Positions 1 to 7,498 of a stretch of 12,320 nt of DNA are shown in pieces. A program made the position numbers and the translations under genes. Numbering within the stretch: position 1 is the first letter of the stretch; each line of letters begins with the position of its first letter. The notes under the pieces are model-generated. The model saw only the letters and a program-made list of their open reading frames with translations. It was not told the DNA's origin and searched no databases. Origin of the DNA: Planctomycetota bacterium (GTDB lineage: Bacteria > Planctomycetota > Phycisphaerae > FEN-1346); NCBI GenBank assembly GCA_026386995.1, contig JAPLMO010000502.1:1-12320 (forward strand). The letters run 5' to 3'.

Positions 1-2
1 CC

Positions 3-626
3 GGCACTTCGGATTCGGGCAGGGCCCCCGCCAAGTCGCCCGGCGCAAGTCGGCCGTTTCTCCCGCCTGAGCGGGCGCTTCAGCAGCCCGTGGCCGAAGC
101 AGACTTCGAGCAGATCGAGTTTGCGCAGGTCGTTGAGTACCTGCGCAACGCCTACCGTGTGAATCTCAGCGTCGACTGGGCCGCCCTTTCAGGGGTGGGT
201 ATCAAGAGAACCGCGCCGGTGACGCTGCATCTGCGCAATGTCAGGCTGGAGAAAGTGCTGACCCTGCTGCTGGAGCGCGCGAGCAGCGGGGCTGGGCTTC
301 TGGGGTTCGAGATGGAGCAGGACGTGGTGACTATCTCGGTCCAGGAGGCGCTTGACCGCAAGATGGTCGTCGAGACGTACGACGTGCGGGACCTGATCGC
401 ACAGGGCTTGGCACGCTCGCGGAGCCGCCTGTCGAGCGAGAAGGTGACCCAGGAACTGGTGTCGACGATCCAGGAAACGGTTGCACCAGAGTCGTGGCAA
501 GCGACCGGCGGCATGGGCGGCATCCGCCCGGTCGGGAGCACCTTGGTTGTGAACCAGAGCCGGCGAGTCCATCGGCAGATGGCCGACCTGCTCAGATCGC
601 TTCGGGGCCAGGGGGGGACCCGATAG
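3..626 (+). CDS. STN/secretin N-domain-like protein, 5'-truncated by the window edge
   Basis: The frame is open from the first full codon to the TAG at 624-626, so the true start lies outside the window; the GTG at 90 is only an internal candidate without a clear Shine-Dalgarno site. The first ~29 visible residues are rich in Pro, Ala and Ser (a linker). A unit follows with the pattern FEQIEFAQVVEYLRNAYRVN, then 'PVTLHLRNVRLEKVLTLLL' and 'VVTISVQEAL', as in STN/secretin N-domain modules. It ends with 'YDVRDLI', a 'VSTIQETVAPESW' segment, a GG-rich turn and 'LVVNQSRRVHRQMADLLRSLR'. From memory, this arrangement is common in planctomycete-type proteins of unknown role, where the end resembles secretin N1-like folds. 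No secretin barrel is present. The function is unknown, and it may be periplasmic. The stop abuts an unrelated GH59-like remnant in the same frame. Family recognition is fairly sure; role is not. Confidence 0.7.
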   Translation, partial: GTSDSGRAPAKSPGASRPFLPPERALQQPVAEADFEQIEFAQVVEYLRNAYRVNLSVDWAALSGVGIKRTAPVTLHLRNVRLEKVLTLLLERASSGAGLLGFEMEQDVVTISVQEALDRKMVVETYDVRDLIAQGLARSRSRLSSEKVTQELVSTIQETVAPESWQATGGMGGIRPVGSTLVVNQSRRVHRQMADLLRSLRGQGGTR

Positions 627-1304
627 TCTCTTTATACGCTTTCCACCACCACGGGTCAGAAGAAGGGCGCGCACCCGGCACCGCCGCCCGCCGCGGACTT
701 CCCGCTGCCCTACAAGGACGACTTTGAAAACTATGCCGCGGGCGTGATTCCGAAATACACCTCCGATCAGAAAGGCTCGTTCGAAACCGCCAAGCGCGCG
801 GATGGCAAAGGCATCTGCCTGAAACAAATCGTGCCCAAGGAAGGCAACGCCTGGGCCTTCCTGGGTGACACCCCCAACAGCGTGTTCGGCGATGTCCGCT
901 GGACCGACTACACCATCCAGGCCGATGTCCTGGTCACCGCTGGCAGGGCTGGAATCGGCGGCCGATTCCTCTATGGCCAGTTCCTCGGCTCCAGCTTTGC
1001 CGTCCATCAGGATGGCACGTGGACGCTCGCGGCGGCGCAGTTGCTGGTGGAAACGGTCAACGGCAAAGAGTCCCAGCAAGAATTGGTGAAGCCTCTCGGG
1101 ACCGGCAAGATCGCCGGTTTCAATCTAGCCATCTGGCATCGGTTGGCCCTGACGCTCAAGGGCGATGAGATGATCGCCAGCGTGGACGGCAAGGAAGTGG
1201 CCCGTGTGCATAATGAAGGCTATCCCGGCCGCAAGAACGGCATGGCCTATCTGATGTCGAGTTATGACACCAACTGCTTCGACAACGTCAGCGTGATTCC
1301 GTAA
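627..1304 (+). pseudogene. 5'-truncated GH59 (galactocerebrosidase-like) C-terminal lectin domain
   Basis: The 225 codons after the TAG at 624-626 read without a stop to the TAA at 1302-1304. They resemble the C-terminal part of GH59 galactosylceramidases: 'SLYTLSTTTGQKKG', a Pro-rich linker, 'YKDDFENY', 'SDQKGSFE', 'VRWTDYTIQADV', 'HRLALTLKGDEMIASVDGK' and 'CFDNVSVIP', matching the linker and beta-sandwich lectin domain of animal GALC as I recall it. The TIM barrel and signal peptide that should precede it are absent. The only in-frame start, GTG at 744, lies inside the homologous region and has no Shine-Dalgarno site, so independent translation is doubtful. The next gene starts 13 nt later, which suggests this was once the preceding cistron of the glycosidase operon. 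Alternatives are an assembly chimera or a short standalone lectin. GH59 relationship is likely; pseudogene status is inferred. Confidence 0.65.
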
Positions 1305-1317
1305 ATGGGAAAACCAT

Positions 1318-3546
1318 ATGAACCACAACTACGTTAGATTGTGCGGCATCGCCGCACTATGGTTGACGCCGCTGGGACTTGTCCAGGCGGCGGAGAAGGC
1401 GGCTCAGCCTGCCCCGTCCGTTACGCAACTGCTGTGGTATGACAGCCCGGCCCAGGGCTGGGAGGCGGAAGCGCTGCCAATCGGCAACGGCCGCCTGGGC
1501 GCGATGATCTTCGGTGCGGCCGACAAGGAAACCATTCAATTCAACGAGGACAGCCTGTGGGAAGGCGACGAAAAAGACTCGGGCATGTATCAGAATCTCG
1601 GCGAGTTCGAGGTGGCACTGCCGCGGGCTAAGCCCGCGACGAACTACCGGCGCGAACTGGATATCAGCCGGGCGGTTCACGCGGTGACCTATGCCAGCGA
1701 CGGCGTGAACTATCGCCGTGAAGCGTTTGCCAGTTTTCCCGATCAGGTCATGGTGTTCCGCTTTACCGCCGACAAACCGGGAAGTCACTCCGGCACCCTC
1801 ACCCTCAAGGATGGGCACGATGCCAAGATTGCCATCGTACCTAACAGGCTAACAACCGCCGGCAAATTGAAGAACGGGTTGCAGTTCAAGTCGCAGATCC
1901 TGGTTCTGAACGACGGCGGCACGCTGGCCGCGACACCTGCGGGCATTGCGTTCCAGGGCGTCAACAGCCTGACGCTCATCCTTGGCGCCGGCACGGATTA
2001 CCTCAACCAGCGGAGTAAAGGCTGGCGAACAGGCGAAACGCCGCACCGCAAGGTTACAGAGCAGATTGAAAAGGCGGCCAAACGCCCCTATGCCGATCTG
2101 CTGGCTGCACATGTCAAGGACTACCAGGCGCTGTTCCAGCGTGTCCGACTGGACATCGGAAAGACGGAAGCCGCCGTCGCGGCCCTGCCGACCTCCAAGC
2201 GCCTAGCCAACTACAAGGCTCCCAACGCGAAGGATCCGGAATTGGAGAACCTGCTGTTCCAGTACGGCCGGTATCTTATGATCGGTTCATCTCGCAATAG
2301 CCTGCCTGCCAATCTCCAGGGTTTGTGGAACAACAGCAATAATCCCCCGTGGCGTTCGGACTATCACACGGACGTGAATGTGCAGATGAATTACTGGTTC
2401 GTCGACCAGGCCAACCTGCCGGAGTGTTTCCTGCCCTTCGCAGAATGGCTCTATTCCATACGCGACGTGCGACGGGATGAGACCAGGAAAGCCTTCAACG
2501 TCCGAGGCTGGACCATGCATGCGGAAAACGGCGTGTTCGGCGGATCAACATGGAAATGGGTGAACCCCACGGCGGCCTGGTGTGCACAGAACCTGTGGGA
2601 CCACTATGCGTTCACACAGGACAAGGAGTACCTCCGTACCCGCGCGTACCCGATCATGAAGGAACTCTGCGAATTCTGGGAGGATTTTCTGAAACCCCTG
2701 CCTGACGGAACGCTTGTAGCGCCCAAGGGCTATTCGCCGGAACACGGCCCCGAAGGCGTGGATGGCGTGTCGCATGACCAGCAACTCGTGTGGGACCTTT
2801 TCTCGAACTATATCGAAGCATCCAAATCGCTCGATGTGGATGCCGAGTACCGGAAAAAGATCGAGTTGCTTCTCGGCCGCCTGATAGGCCCGAAAATCGG
2901 AAAGTGGGGCCAACTCCAGGAATGGATGCAGGACATCGACGATCCTAAGGACGATCACCGGCATCTCTCGCACCTGATCGCGGTCCATCCCGGCCGCCAG
3001 ATCTCGCCCTTGACCACGCCCAAACTGGCAGAGGCGGCGAAAGTCTCGATGAATGCACGCGGCGATGGGTCCACCGGCTGGAGCCGCGCGTGGAAAATCT
3101 GTATCTGGGCGCGCCTGCAGGATGGAAACCGCACCTATGAAATCCTGAATGGAATGGTGAAGTCCTCTTTCACACCCAACCTTTTCGATTCATGCCCCCC
3201 TTTCCAGATCGACGGCAATTTCGGATACGCGGCGGGAGTTTGCGAAATGCTGGTTCAGTCGCACATGGGATTCATCCACCTGCTCCCGGCGTTGCCGGAC
3301 GCCTGGCAGACCGGCTCGGTCAGGGGACTCCGCGCCCGGGGCGGCTTCGAGGTGGATATGGCGTGGGAGAAGGGGAAGGTTGTCAATCTGACCGTCAAGT
3401 CCAACATGGGCAACCGCTGCCGGATCAGGGCCGCGTCTCCGCTCACGATGGCGGGCTCGTTGGCTGTGCCGGTGAAGTCGCCGGAGGCCAATGTCATCGA
3501 GTTTGATACCACGGCAGGGCAGACCTACGCGTTTGTCGGCAAATAG
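1318..3546 (+). CDS. GH95 family glycoside hydrolase (alpha-L-fucosidase type), exported
   Basis: The 742-residue product has a signal peptide (about residues 1-24, ending LVQA). The N-terminal beta-sandwich (about 38-270) has the family signature 'WEAEALPIGNGRLGAMIFG', 'IQFNEDSLWEG' and 'YRRELDISRAVHAVTY'. The (alpha/alpha)6 barrel follows with 'NLQGLWNNSNNPPWRSDYH', 'VQMNYW', 'YSPEHGPEG', 'DDHRHLSHLIAVHPGRQI' and 'FQIDGNFGYAAGV', then a small C-terminal beta domain (about 645-742). By analogy with Bifidobacterium AfcA, Glu475 (SPEH) is the general acid, and Asn354 with Asp632 (IDGNFG) form the base pair. AfcA has Asn-x-Asn; here the first Asn is Asp352. GH95 enzymes invert the anomeric centre and mostly remove alpha-1,2-linked L-fucose, though some act on L-galactose, so specificity is uncertain. 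The ATG is preceded by a weak GGGA 7 nt upstream. Length is normal for the family, and a perfect palindrome lies in the coding sequence at 1622-1638. Confidence 0.93.
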   Translation: MNHNYVRLCGIAALWLTPLGLVQAAEKAAQPAPSVTQLLWYDSPAQGWEAEALPIGNGRLGAMIFGAADKETIQFNEDSLWEGDEKDSGMYQNLGEFEVALPRAKPATNYRRELDISRAVHAVTYASDGVNYRREAFASFPDQVMVFRFTADKPGSHSGTLTLKDGHDAKIAIVPNRLTTAGKLKNGLQFKSQILVLNDGGTLAATPAGIAFQGVNSLTLILGAGTDYLNQRSKGWRTGETPHRKVTEQIEKAAKRPYADLLAAHVKDYQALFQRVRLDIGKTEAAVAALPTSKRLANYKAPNAKDPELENLLFQYGRYLMIGSSRNSLPANLQGLWNNSNNPPWRSDYHTDVNVQMNYWFVDQANLPECFLPFAEWLYSIRDVRRDETRKAFNVRGWTMHAENGVFGGSTWKWVNPTAAWCAQNLWDHYAFTQDKEYLRTRAYPIMKELCEFWEDFLKPLPDGTLVAPKGYSPEHGPEGVDGVSHDQQLVWDLFSNYIEASKSLDVDAEYRKKIELLLGRLIGPKIGKWGQLQEWMQDIDDPKDDHRHLSHLIAVHPGRQISPLTTPKLAEAAKVSMNARGDGSTGWSRAWKICIWARLQDGNRTYEILNGMVKSSFTPNLFDSCPPFQIDGNFGYAAGVCEMLVQSHMGFIHLLPALPDAWQTGSVRGLRARGGFEVDMAWEKGKVVNLTVKSNMGNRCRIRAASPLTMAGSLAVPVKSPEANVIEFDTTAGQTYAFVGK
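1622..1638. repeat. GC-rich perfect palindrome inside the GH95 gene
   Basis: The arms CGCGGGCT (1622-1629) and AGCCCGCG (1631-1638) are exact reverse complements around a single A; as RNA this is a 7-bp stem with a TAA loop. It encodes the RAKPA part of 'LPRAKPATNYRRELD', in a surface-loop position between two conserved GH95 strands where length and sequence vary. It could be a small REP-like palindrome that inserted in frame or simply a chance result of high GC. No second copy of this exact sequence was seen in the window. Confidence 0.5.
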
Positions 3547-3565
3547 AGGGTGAGGCTCAGCGATT

Positions 3566-3588
3566 AATTCATGCTGAAAGGATGAATT
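3566..3588 (+). promoter_or_regulatory. Hairpin presenting the ribosome binding site of the esterase gene
   Basis: AATTCAT (3566-3572) and ATGAATT (3582-3588) form a perfect 7-bp inverted repeat with a 9-nt loop. The loop and first right-arm base contain the Shine-Dalgarno sequence AAAGGA (3577-3582), spaced 7 nt from the GTG start at 3590. This spacing decides the start, because the two nearby ATGs (3571 and 3583) run into stops within a few codons. The stem is AT-rich and weak, so any effect on translation is only a possibility. Confidence 0.5.
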
Positions 3589-3589
3589 C

Positions 3590-4693
3590 GTGAAAACAAC
3601 GCGTATCAAACTGTGGTTAGGGTTGTGCGTCGCGCTATGGGCGGCAGGCACATGCCTGAAGGCCGAAGACACCAAAGCAACGTTGGCCCTGACATCCCCA
3701 GTTTCCTGTCAGGTGTTCCGGCGTGGCAAGGCAGATCAGGCGGACATCCTGATAGAAGGAACCGTCAGCGACAAAGCCGGCGTGATCGAGGCCAAGGCCG
3801 ACCTGGCGCCTGGCGCCAAGCGGGGCGCTGCCACAAAATGGATTGCCGTCACCCCGCAGGGGTTGGGCGTTCAAGGAAGATTCTCCGGTCGGCTGACGTT
3901 GCCAGCAGGCGGCTGGTATCAGGTCACGGTCCGCGCGCTGGCGGGACCCCGGATTATTGCGGAGCAGACGGTGGACAAGGTTGGCGTCGGAGAGGTGTTC
4001 GTCACGGCAGGGCAGTCCAACTCCGCCAACTTCGGAAACCCAAAGCAAGTGGCCCAAGACGACCGCGTCGTTTATTTTGACGGCAAGGGTTTTGTTCACG
4101 CGAAGGATCCGATTCCGGGCGGGTGCGGCGGCGGGGGCAGTCCGTGGGCCTTGCTGGGCGACCGGATCGTGGCATCGCAACAGGTTCCCGTTTGTTTCCG
4201 GTCCGCCTCCTTGAACTGGACCGAAGTCGCGGCGTGGTTACCCCCGGATAATCAGCTCTATCGCAACCTGGTTGTCAGTGTGAAGGCATTCGGAAAGGAC
4301 GGGGTTCGTGCCGTGCTCTGGCACCAGGGCGAATCCGACACCTTGGTCAAGACTTCCGCCGAGACATACTGCGACTGCGTGAAGACCATCGTCGAGACGC
4401 TCAACAAAGATGCCGGATATGAGATCCCGTGGTTTGTGGCGCAAGCATCCTTCCATCCGGGGTCGAAGGCGCCGGAACAGAACCAGGTGGCCAAAGGACA
4501 ACAGATGCTCTGGGCAAAGAAGATTTGCGGCCAGGGGCCGGTCACCGATGACCTGCTAGGCCAGGAGTACAGGCATGACGGCGTACACTTCAATCAGAAG
4601 GGCCTCGCCAAGCATGCGGAACGGTGGTTCGATGCGTTGAGCAATACGTTCAAATGGAAGACATATTCTCTCAAGGGAGAAAGAAATGAATAG
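3590..4693 (+). CDS. Exported SGNH/sialate O-acetylesterase-type carbohydrate esterase
   Basis: The 367-residue product starts at GTG after a good Shine-Dalgarno site. The signal peptide covers about residues 1-25 (cleavage near LKA/ED). A beta-sandwich-like region (about 33-135) precedes the esterase domain, which opens with 'GEVFVTAGQSNSANFG'. Ser143 in AGQSN is the expected nucleophile. 'WHQGESD' (Glu248, Asp250) is the block III-like motif of the SASA/DUF303 family (PF03629), and Asp330-x-x-His333 in 'HDGVHFNQKG' completes the triad. Such enzymes remove O-acetyl esters from sugars so that glycosidases can proceed; the acetylated sugar is not determinable here, and sialic acid need not be the substrate. 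The gene lies 43 nt after the GH95 gene and overlaps the next start by 8 nt, indicating co-translation in one operon. A glycine-rich loop (GGCGGGGS) before the domain middle is unremarkable for the fold. Confidence 0.88.
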   Translation: MKTTRIKLWLGLCVALWAAGTCLKAEDTKATLALTSPVSCQVFRRGKADQADILIEGTVSDKAGVIEAKADLAPGAKRGAATKWIAVTPQGLGVQGRFSGRLTLPAGGWYQVTVRALAGPRIIAEQTVDKVGVGEVFVTAGQSNSANFGNPKQVAQDDRVVYFDGKGFVHAKDPIPGGCGGGGSPWALLGDRIVASQQVPVCFRSASLNWTEVAAWLPPDNQLYRNLVVSVKAFGKDGVRAVLWHQGESDTLVKTSAETYCDCVKTIVETLNKDAGYEIPWFVAQASFHPGSKAPEQNQVAKGQQMLWAKKICGQGPVTDDLLGQEYRHDGVHFNQKGLAKHAERWFDALSNTFKWKTYSLKGERNE

Positions 4694-7496
4694 ATCAGTA
4701 AATGTTGTCATGCTGGTGGTTCTGATGGCATTTTGTGCCGTGAGTTTTGGCGGCGAACCGGCGATGCCGCCATCGCCATACGAGGTCGTGTGGGACTCGC
4801 CCAGTCAGGACAGTAATGGGACGATGCCGCTGGGAAATGGTGAAATTGCCCTGAATGCCTGGATCGAGCCGTCGGGCGACCTGCGTTTCTACATCGGCCG
4901 GACCGACAGTTGGGATGACAACGGCCGCTTGCTGAAAATCGGCTCTGTACGGATCAAATTCGGCGATGGACCAGCGGACCGCACGAAAACATTCCGGCAG
5001 GTGCTGACGGTCAAGGATGGCACGCTTAGCGCTCGCTACGGAGAAGGGGATTCCCAGGTTGATCTGCGGTTGTGGGTTGATGCCAACCGCCCGGTGATTT
5101 GTGTCGAAGCCCAGACGGCCAAGCCGTCCACGGCGGCTGCCATGATTGAACTCTGGCGCAATGCGGCCACGGAATTGCCGGACAAGCAGTGCAGTGATGT
5201 GCTCAACAGCGGGATTTTTCCCGAAAAGACGATGGTGGAACCCGACACCGTTCTCAACGGCCTCAAGGACCGCATTGGCTGGTATCATCGCAACATCAAA
5301 TCGGTGGGTCCCGCCCTTCTCGCGAAGATGCAGGGGGTGGCCGATTTTCCGCGCGCCGACCCGCTTTTGCACCGGACGTTTGGTGCCGTGATTGCCACCG
5401 GGCGGCCGCAACGCGTGGATGACCGCACCTTGCGTTCCACCGTTGGCACGAGCCATCTGTTTGAGATTGCCGTGCTGACCAAGCATCCCGCCACCGTTGA
5501 TCAATGGTTGGGCGAGACCCAAACCCTTCTCGACGCGGCGCGTAAGGTGGCGCTAACAGCCCGCCGGGCAGCGCATGAGAAATGGTGGGCGGGCTTCTGG
5601 AATCGCAGTTGGATCCATATTGCGCAGAACTGCGAGGCGGAGGATGGGGTTCAGGGTGGCGTTATTCCGCCCAATAAACATCCCCTGTGCATCGGAATGG
5701 ACCAAAGCGGTGGCAATCGATTCACGGGGACTTTCGGGCGCTTTGGTGTTTACTCTGCGGCGCTTAAGGAAGCCGACGTGCAGGCTCTGGCCGCAACGGC
5801 TCCCGATGCCAGAGCGCCAGAACATCCGGCCCGGATTTTCAGCGCAGTCCCCGAAGGTTCCAAGGCCCTGCCGGAACTGGATCAACGTGCGTTCGTTGGC
5901 GGCCTGACCATCGAGGCTTGGATCAAGCCATCCGCAGGCGGGCCGATGCGCATTGCCGACAAGGTCACCCCTGGCGGAGCAGACGGTTTCCTTTTTGATA
6001 CCCTCTCGGGACTGGATATGCGGCTGATTTTGGGTGACAAAACATGGAGCAAGGAAGCGGCCTATACGATGGGAGTCTGGCAACACACAGCGTTCACGCT
6101 TGCCCGGGACGGACGGGTGACGGTTTACATCAACGGCAAACCGGTGGTGTTCGGCCGCCCAAAGCCGGACAAGAAAATGGCACAGGACGATGCCGCAGCG
6201 GTCGTGACCCGGGCCTATGCCTTACAGCGCTATATGTCAGGGTGCGCCGGACGCGGCAAGTATCCGATCAAATTCAACGGCAACCTGTTTACGGTTCCAA
6301 CACCGGACCACAAACTCGAGGATGCCGACTTCCGGCTATGGGGCCCCGGTTACTGGTGGCAGAATACCCGTCTGCCATACTATTCCATGTGTGCGGCGGG
6401 TGATTTCGAGATGATGGAGCCGCTCTTCAACATGTATGCCCGCGATCTCATGCCGTTCTTCAAATACCGCACGCAGAAGTATCTGGGCCATGGCGGCGCC
6501 TACATTCCGGAGTGCATCTATTTCTGGGGTGATGTGTTTGCGGAAGCCTATGGCACCCAGCCGTTCGCGGAACGTGCCGACAAACTCCAGGTCAGTGAGT
6601 GGCATAAATATGAATGGGTCTCGGGCCCTGAACTGGTCACCCTGTTGCTCGACCGCTACGCCTACACCGAGTATGAGAAGTTCCTGCGGGAGACAGCGCT
6701 GCCGGCCGCGCGTGAATTGCTCGGATTCTTTGACAAGCACTACAAGACCGGTGGCGACGGCAAACTCGACATGCAGCCGTCACAGGCGCTCGAGACATGG
6801 GTGGGATGCGTCAATCCCATGCCTGAACTCGCCGGCTTGCACGCGACGACATCGCGCTTGCTGGCACTGCCGGAAAACCTGACGACTGCCGAGGACCGCG
6901 CGTTCTGGCGGCAGTTGCAGGCCAAGCTGCCACCCTTGCCGACGACCAAGACCCCCGATGGCAAGATCATGCTCGCCCCCGCCCAGGTTTACAAGCAGAA
7001 GAACAACAGCGAGGTTCCGGAACTATACGCGGTATTTCCCTTCCGCCAGATCGCCGTCGGCAAACCCCATCTGGAGTGGGGTGTTGAAACGCTCAATCGT
7101 AGAACCGACAAGGGTGCGTCTGGCTGGCGGCAGGACGATATTTTCATGGCCTGGCTGGGTGAGACCGCGCAGGCCCGCGAATACGTGGTGCAGCGTGCGC
7201 GGTCCAAGCATGAGGCATCGCGTTTCCCGGCGTTCTGGGGGCCTAACTTTGACTGGGTTCCCGATCAGGATCATGGCTCCGTGCTGCTCGTGGCCGTGCA
7301 ATCGATGTTGCTTCAGGCCGATGGCCGCAAGATCTATCTGCTCCCCGCTTGGCCGAAGGATTGGGATTGCGAGTTCAAACTGCACGCGCCTTACAACACC
7401 ACGGTCGAGGGTGTTTTCAAAGCGGGCAAATTGGAGCAACTGAAGGTCGCGCCGGAATCGCGGCGGAAGGATGTTGAGATCATGGATATTAAATAA
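4686..7496 (+). CDS. DUF5703 protein with inserted permuted LamG domain, probable glycosidase
   Basis: The 936-residue product starts at ATG 4686, inside the esterase stop, with GGGAG (4675-4679) as its binding site. The signal peptide is about residues 1-23. The DUF5703 N-terminal domain (about 30-290) begins 'YEVVWDSPSQDSNGTMPLGN' and contains 'LHRTFGAVI'. A LamG/concanavalin-like insert occupies about 328-489, with its halves in swapped order. The barrel (about 506-900) has 'YALQRYM', 'FNGNLFTV', 'WWQNTRLPYYSM', 'SQALETW' and 'PDQDHGSVLLVAVQSMLLQ'. Glu703 and Asp862 fall where GH95 has its general acid Glu and catalytic Asp by hand alignment. The C-terminus is 'LLPAWPKDWDCEFKLHAPY' plus a short strand region. 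No function is established for the family to my knowledge; an exo-acting glycosidase role is inferred from fold, residues and neighbours. The next gene is a paralogue lacking the insert. Confidence 0.85.
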   Translation: MNRSVNVVMLVVLMAFCAVSFGGEPAMPPSPYEVVWDSPSQDSNGTMPLGNGEIALNAWIEPSGDLRFYIGRTDSWDDNGRLLKIGSVRIKFGDGPADRTKTFRQVLTVKDGTLSARYGEGDSQVDLRLWVDANRPVICVEAQTAKPSTAAAMIELWRNAATELPDKQCSDVLNSGIFPEKTMVEPDTVLNGLKDRIGWYHRNIKSVGPALLAKMQGVADFPRADPLLHRTFGAVIATGRPQRVDDRTLRSTVGTSHLFEIAVLTKHPATVDQWLGETQTLLDAARKVALTARRAAHEKWWAGFWNRSWIHIAQNCEAEDGVQGGVIPPNKHPLCIGMDQSGGNRFTGTFGRFGVYSAALKEADVQALAATAPDARAPEHPARIFSAVPEGSKALPELDQRAFVGGLTIEAWIKPSAGGPMRIADKVTPGGADGFLFDTLSGLDMRLILGDKTWSKEAAYTMGVWQHTAFTLARDGRVTVYINGKPVVFGRPKPDKKMAQDDAAAVVTRAYALQRYMSGCAGRGKYPIKFNGNLFTVPTPDHKLEDADFRLWGPGYWWQNTRLPYYSMCAAGDFEMMEPLFNMYARDLMPFFKYRTQKYLGHGGAYIPECIYFWGDVFAEAYGTQPFAERADKLQVSEWHKYEWVSGPELVTLLLDRYAYTEYEKFLRETALPAARELLGFFDKHYKTGGDGKLDMQPSQALETWVGCVNPMPELAGLHATTSRLLALPENLTTAEDRAFWRQLQAKLPPLPTTKTPDGKIMLAPAQVYKQKNNSEVPELYAVFPFRQIAVGKPHLEWGVETLNRRTDKGASGWRQDDIFMAWLGETAQAREYVVQRARSKHEASRFPAFWGPNFDWVPDQDHGSVLLVAVQSMLLQADGRKIYLLPAWPKDWDCEFKLHAPYNTTVEGVFKAGKLEQLKVAPESRRKDVEIMDIK
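5667..6152 (+). other. LamG/concanavalin-like domain inserted in swapped order in the DUF5703 protein
   Basis: Residues 328-371 read 'NKHPLCIGMDQSGGNRFTG', 'FGVYSAALKEADVQALAAT', which is the usual C-terminal half of a LamG_3 domain (plriG..GG.rF.G.....vy..ALs..ei.al). After a linker (372-396), residues 397-489 read 'GLTIEAWIKPSAGGPMRIAD', 'GFLFDTLSGLDMRLILGD', 'GVWQHTAFTLARDGRVTVYI' and NGKPV, which is the usual N-terminal half. The order is therefore reversed relative to ordinary LamG domains. The insert begins shortly after 'FWNRSWIHI'; the downstream paralogue goes straight from 'FWNRSRIVI' to its barrel and is 170 residues shorter. The domain probably binds carbohydrate near the active site. 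Confidence 0.72.
7344..7484 (+). repeat. 3' segment shared with the downstream DUF5703 paralogue (copy 1)
   Basis: These 47 codons match 9644-9784 at about 120 of 141 positions by hand count, without gaps, and most differences are at third codon positions. The encoded block is 'PAWPKDWDCEFKLHAPYNTT' followed by VEGVF, AGKLE and PESR. The rest of the two genes is far more diverged. Strong purifying selection on this C-terminal block or local gene conversion could explain it. Confidence 0.75.
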
Positions 7497-7498
7497 TT

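Noticed and set aside
611..617. Run of seven G as the cause of a frameshift separating the STN-like and GH59-like parts
   Set aside because: Both parts are already in the same frame, so a one-base indel would not join them; the alternative frame does not read as GH59.
189..1079. Minus-strand frame of 296 codons across the STN/GH59 joint
   Set aside because: It is antisense to two segments with protein-family signatures and has no signal peptide or motif. Its spanning of the joint reflects only lack of stops in GC-rich DNA.
744..1304. GTG at 744 as the real start of a complete 186-residue gene
   Set aside because: The GH59-like similarity runs at least 37 codons upstream of it, it cuts through the 'YKDDFENY' strand region, and there is no binding site before it.
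3590..3670. Lipoprotein signal in the esterase around Cys22 (AAGTC)
   Set aside because: Thr at the -1 position does not fit a lipobox; an ordinary cleavage after LKA is more likely.
6128..6145. 18-base exact match with 10831-10848 in the GH2 gene
   Set aside because: Both encode INGKPV-type turns with the common codons of this genome; flanks do not match, so it is probably convergence.
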